In this document: positions 63,015-64,000 of the stretch, one piece after another
Layout of the letters: each line of letters begins with the position of its first letter
Position numbering within the stretch: the stretch's first letter is position 1
Source of the DNA: an uncultured Alphaproteobacteria bacterium
Lineage (GTDB): Bacteria > Pseudomonadota > Alphaproteobacteria > VGEJ01
Assembly (NCBI GenBank): GCA_913041535.1
Contig: CAJWJK010000006.1
Location: 1-64,000 of the forward strand
Length of the DNA: 64,000 nt
Direction of reading: 5' to 3'
Position numbers and translations under genes: made by a program
Notes under the pieces: generated by a model
What the model was told of the DNA's origin: nothing
Databases searched by the model: none
The model's input: only the letters and a program-made list of their open reading frames with translations

Positions 63015-64000
63015 GTGTCGCGTTCAAGTCTGATATCGGTGGAATGCAACGAAAATGCGCAACAGCGCAAACAGGTTAGCTCGGCCGTGGTGCGATTCGC
63101 TGGGGATTCCGGTGATGGCATGCAGCTGACTGGTGGACAGTTTACTCTTTCCACAGCGACGCAGCAGAACAACCTTTTAACATTTCCAGACTTCCCGGCG
63201 GAGATTCGTGCTCCAATCGGAACAACCTTTGGTGTCTCATCTTTTCAAATAAACTTCGGATCACGCGAGATAAGAACAGCAGGGGATCGACTCGATTGCC
63301 TTGTGGCTATGAACCCGGCGGCCTTAAAAGTAGAAATTGGAAAACTTAAACCAGGGGGCGTTCTTATAGTTGATACGGGCGCATTTAGTGAGCGCAATTA
63401 CAAACGTGCGGGGTACAAAAACAACCCTTTAGAGGGCGATTCTTTGAACCAATTTACAGTAATCAATCTAGACATATCCGCTGCAACTATTGCAGCCCTG
63501 AAAGGTCATAATTTATCGAAAAAAGAATCTTTGCGCTGTAAGAATTTATGGGCCCTTGGTTTGACCTACTACCTATACGGACGAGATCGTGATCCTACTG
63601 TGAAATGGCTTAGACAAAAGTTTTCTGGACGAAATGATCTGGCAGCGGCAAATATTGCAGTGTTACATGCGGGTTACAAAGTAGCCGATAGTTCGGAATT
63701 TCCGACTCAGTTTACGACGTTTCAGGTGGGCCCAGCCGATGAAATGGCAGCGGGTGTCTATCGCGCTGTCACGGGAAGTGATGCACTAGCGTGGGGATTA
63801 TCAGCAGGCAGTCACCTTGCCGATTTAAAGATGATTTTTGCTTCATATCCCATCACACCTGCATCTCCATTGTTGCATTCACTTGCAAGCATGGAAGTCG
63901 ATGATATTGTCACATTTCAAGCTGAAGATGAAATAGCAGCTATATGCGCGGCCATTGGTGCTTCATATGCTGGTAGCCTTGGCGTGACCTCAAGCTCAGG
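63015..64000 (+). CDS. korA: 2-oxoglutarate:ferredoxin oxidoreductase subunit alpha (KorA), cut by the window end
   Basis: KorAB oxidises 2-oxoglutarate to succinyl-CoA with ferredoxin as acceptor, replacing or complementing 2-oxoglutarate dehydrogenase. A frame open from GTG at 63015 to the window end gives 328 residues. The N-terminal part is the fused gamma domain (about 25-210), with VVRFAGDSGDGMQLTGG and FPDFPAEIRAPIGTTFG. The alpha domain then begins with DLKMIFASYPITPASPLLH and FQAEDEIAAICAAIGASYAG. The fused gamma-alpha form is the one common in alphaproteobacteria. korB should follow outside. A second GTG at 63039 is a possible start. Confidence 0.92.
   Translation, partial: MSRSSLISVECNENAQQRKQVSSAVVRFAGDSGDGMQLTGGQFTLSTATQQNNLLTFPDFPAEIRAPIGTTFGVSSFQINFGSREIRTAGDRLDCLVAMNPAALKVEIGKLKPGGVLIVDTGAFSERNYKRAGYKNNPLEGDSLNQFTVINLDISAATIAALKGHNLSKKESLRCKNLWALGLTYYLYGRDRDPTVKWLRQKFSGRNDLAAANIAVLHAGYKVADSSEFPTQFTTFQVGPADEMAAGVYRAVTGSDALAWGLSAGSHLADLKMIFASYPITPASPLLHSLASMEVDDIVTFQAEDEIAAICAAIGASYAGSLGVTSSS

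Overview
The window is a stretch of an alphaproteobacterial chromosome and is almost entirely housekeeping genes. The evidence is gene content and order: yicC-gmk with the lptF-lptG-lptD-surA-pdxA-rsmA block; pepA-holC-ndk; DUF2066/AI-2E transporter/hdaA/rnd/aspS; the complex I subunit NDUFA12 with mlaD, DUF2155, aat, accC, accB and aroQ; rpsF-rpsR-DUF2232-rplI-dnaB-alr-radA-cvpA-purF; and fabD-fabG-acpP-fabF-mltG. These are alphaproteobacterial neighbourhoods. A B12-dependent ribonucleotide reductase, a ThiS-ThiG fusion and a 2-oxoglutarate:ferredoxin oxidoreductase fit a Rhodospirillales-like lineage. The sequence looks slightly AT-rich by eye and intergenic regions are short, which would suit a free-living (perhaps marine) bacterium; that last step is inference.

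Layout. 1-33: start of a minus-strand gene cut by the window edge. 348-1878: yicC and gmk. 1896-9489 (minus): outer-membrane biogenesis operon lptF-lptG-lptD-surA-pdxA-rsmA. 9615-12082: pepA-holC-ndk. 12168-12833 (minus): purN. 13002-17218: DUF2066, CDP-alcohol phosphatidyltransferase, AI-2E family permease, hdaA and an SDR with a degenerate active site, tightly overlapped. 17294-18463 (minus): rnd. 18582-20378: aspS. 20403-24026 (minus): nrdJ under two NrdR-like boxes. 24303-25602: NDUFA12, mlaD, DUF2155. 25533-28444 (minus): aat-accC-accB-aroQ, with aroQ first in transcription. 28856-29860: thiSG. 29922-32149 (minus): DsbA-like thioredoxin-fold protein and an M48/TPR protease. 32369-33511: aminotransferase. 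33519-35807 (minus): RNase E. 36153-42922: amidase, PBP1a, prfB (programmed frameshift), YtoQ-like protein, der. 43018-55402 (minus): a thirteen-gene run from rpsF down to an SDR. 55646-60974: fabD-fabG-MBL hydrolase-acpP-fabF-mltG. 61044-62873: glyoxalase I, a small unknown protein, an MBL hydrolase. 63015-64000: korA, cut by the window end.

The genes work together mostly in envelope construction (Lpt export, SurA, Mla lipid transport, PBP1a/amidase/MltG, fatty-acid synthesis and biotin-dependent acetyl-CoA carboxylase), replication and nucleotide supply (DnaB, HolC, HdaA, NrdJ, Ndk, PurN, PurF), and translation (S6, S18, L9, RF2, AspRS, RsmA, Der).

I found no mobile element, CRISPR array, toxin-antitoxin pair, defence island, tRNA or rRNA, and no convincing new multi-gene system. 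The most interesting items are small: paired NrdR-like boxes 31 bp apart before nrdJ; a potential hairpin/pseudoknot just before lptF; a 60-bp tandem repeat lengthening the acidic tail of ribosomal protein S6; an SDR lacking Tyr/Lys in the hdaA operon; an MBL hydrolase inserted between fabG and acpP; a 70-bp antisense overlap of the DUF2155 gene and aat; and the ThiS-ThiG fusion with an internal Gly-Gly-Gly.
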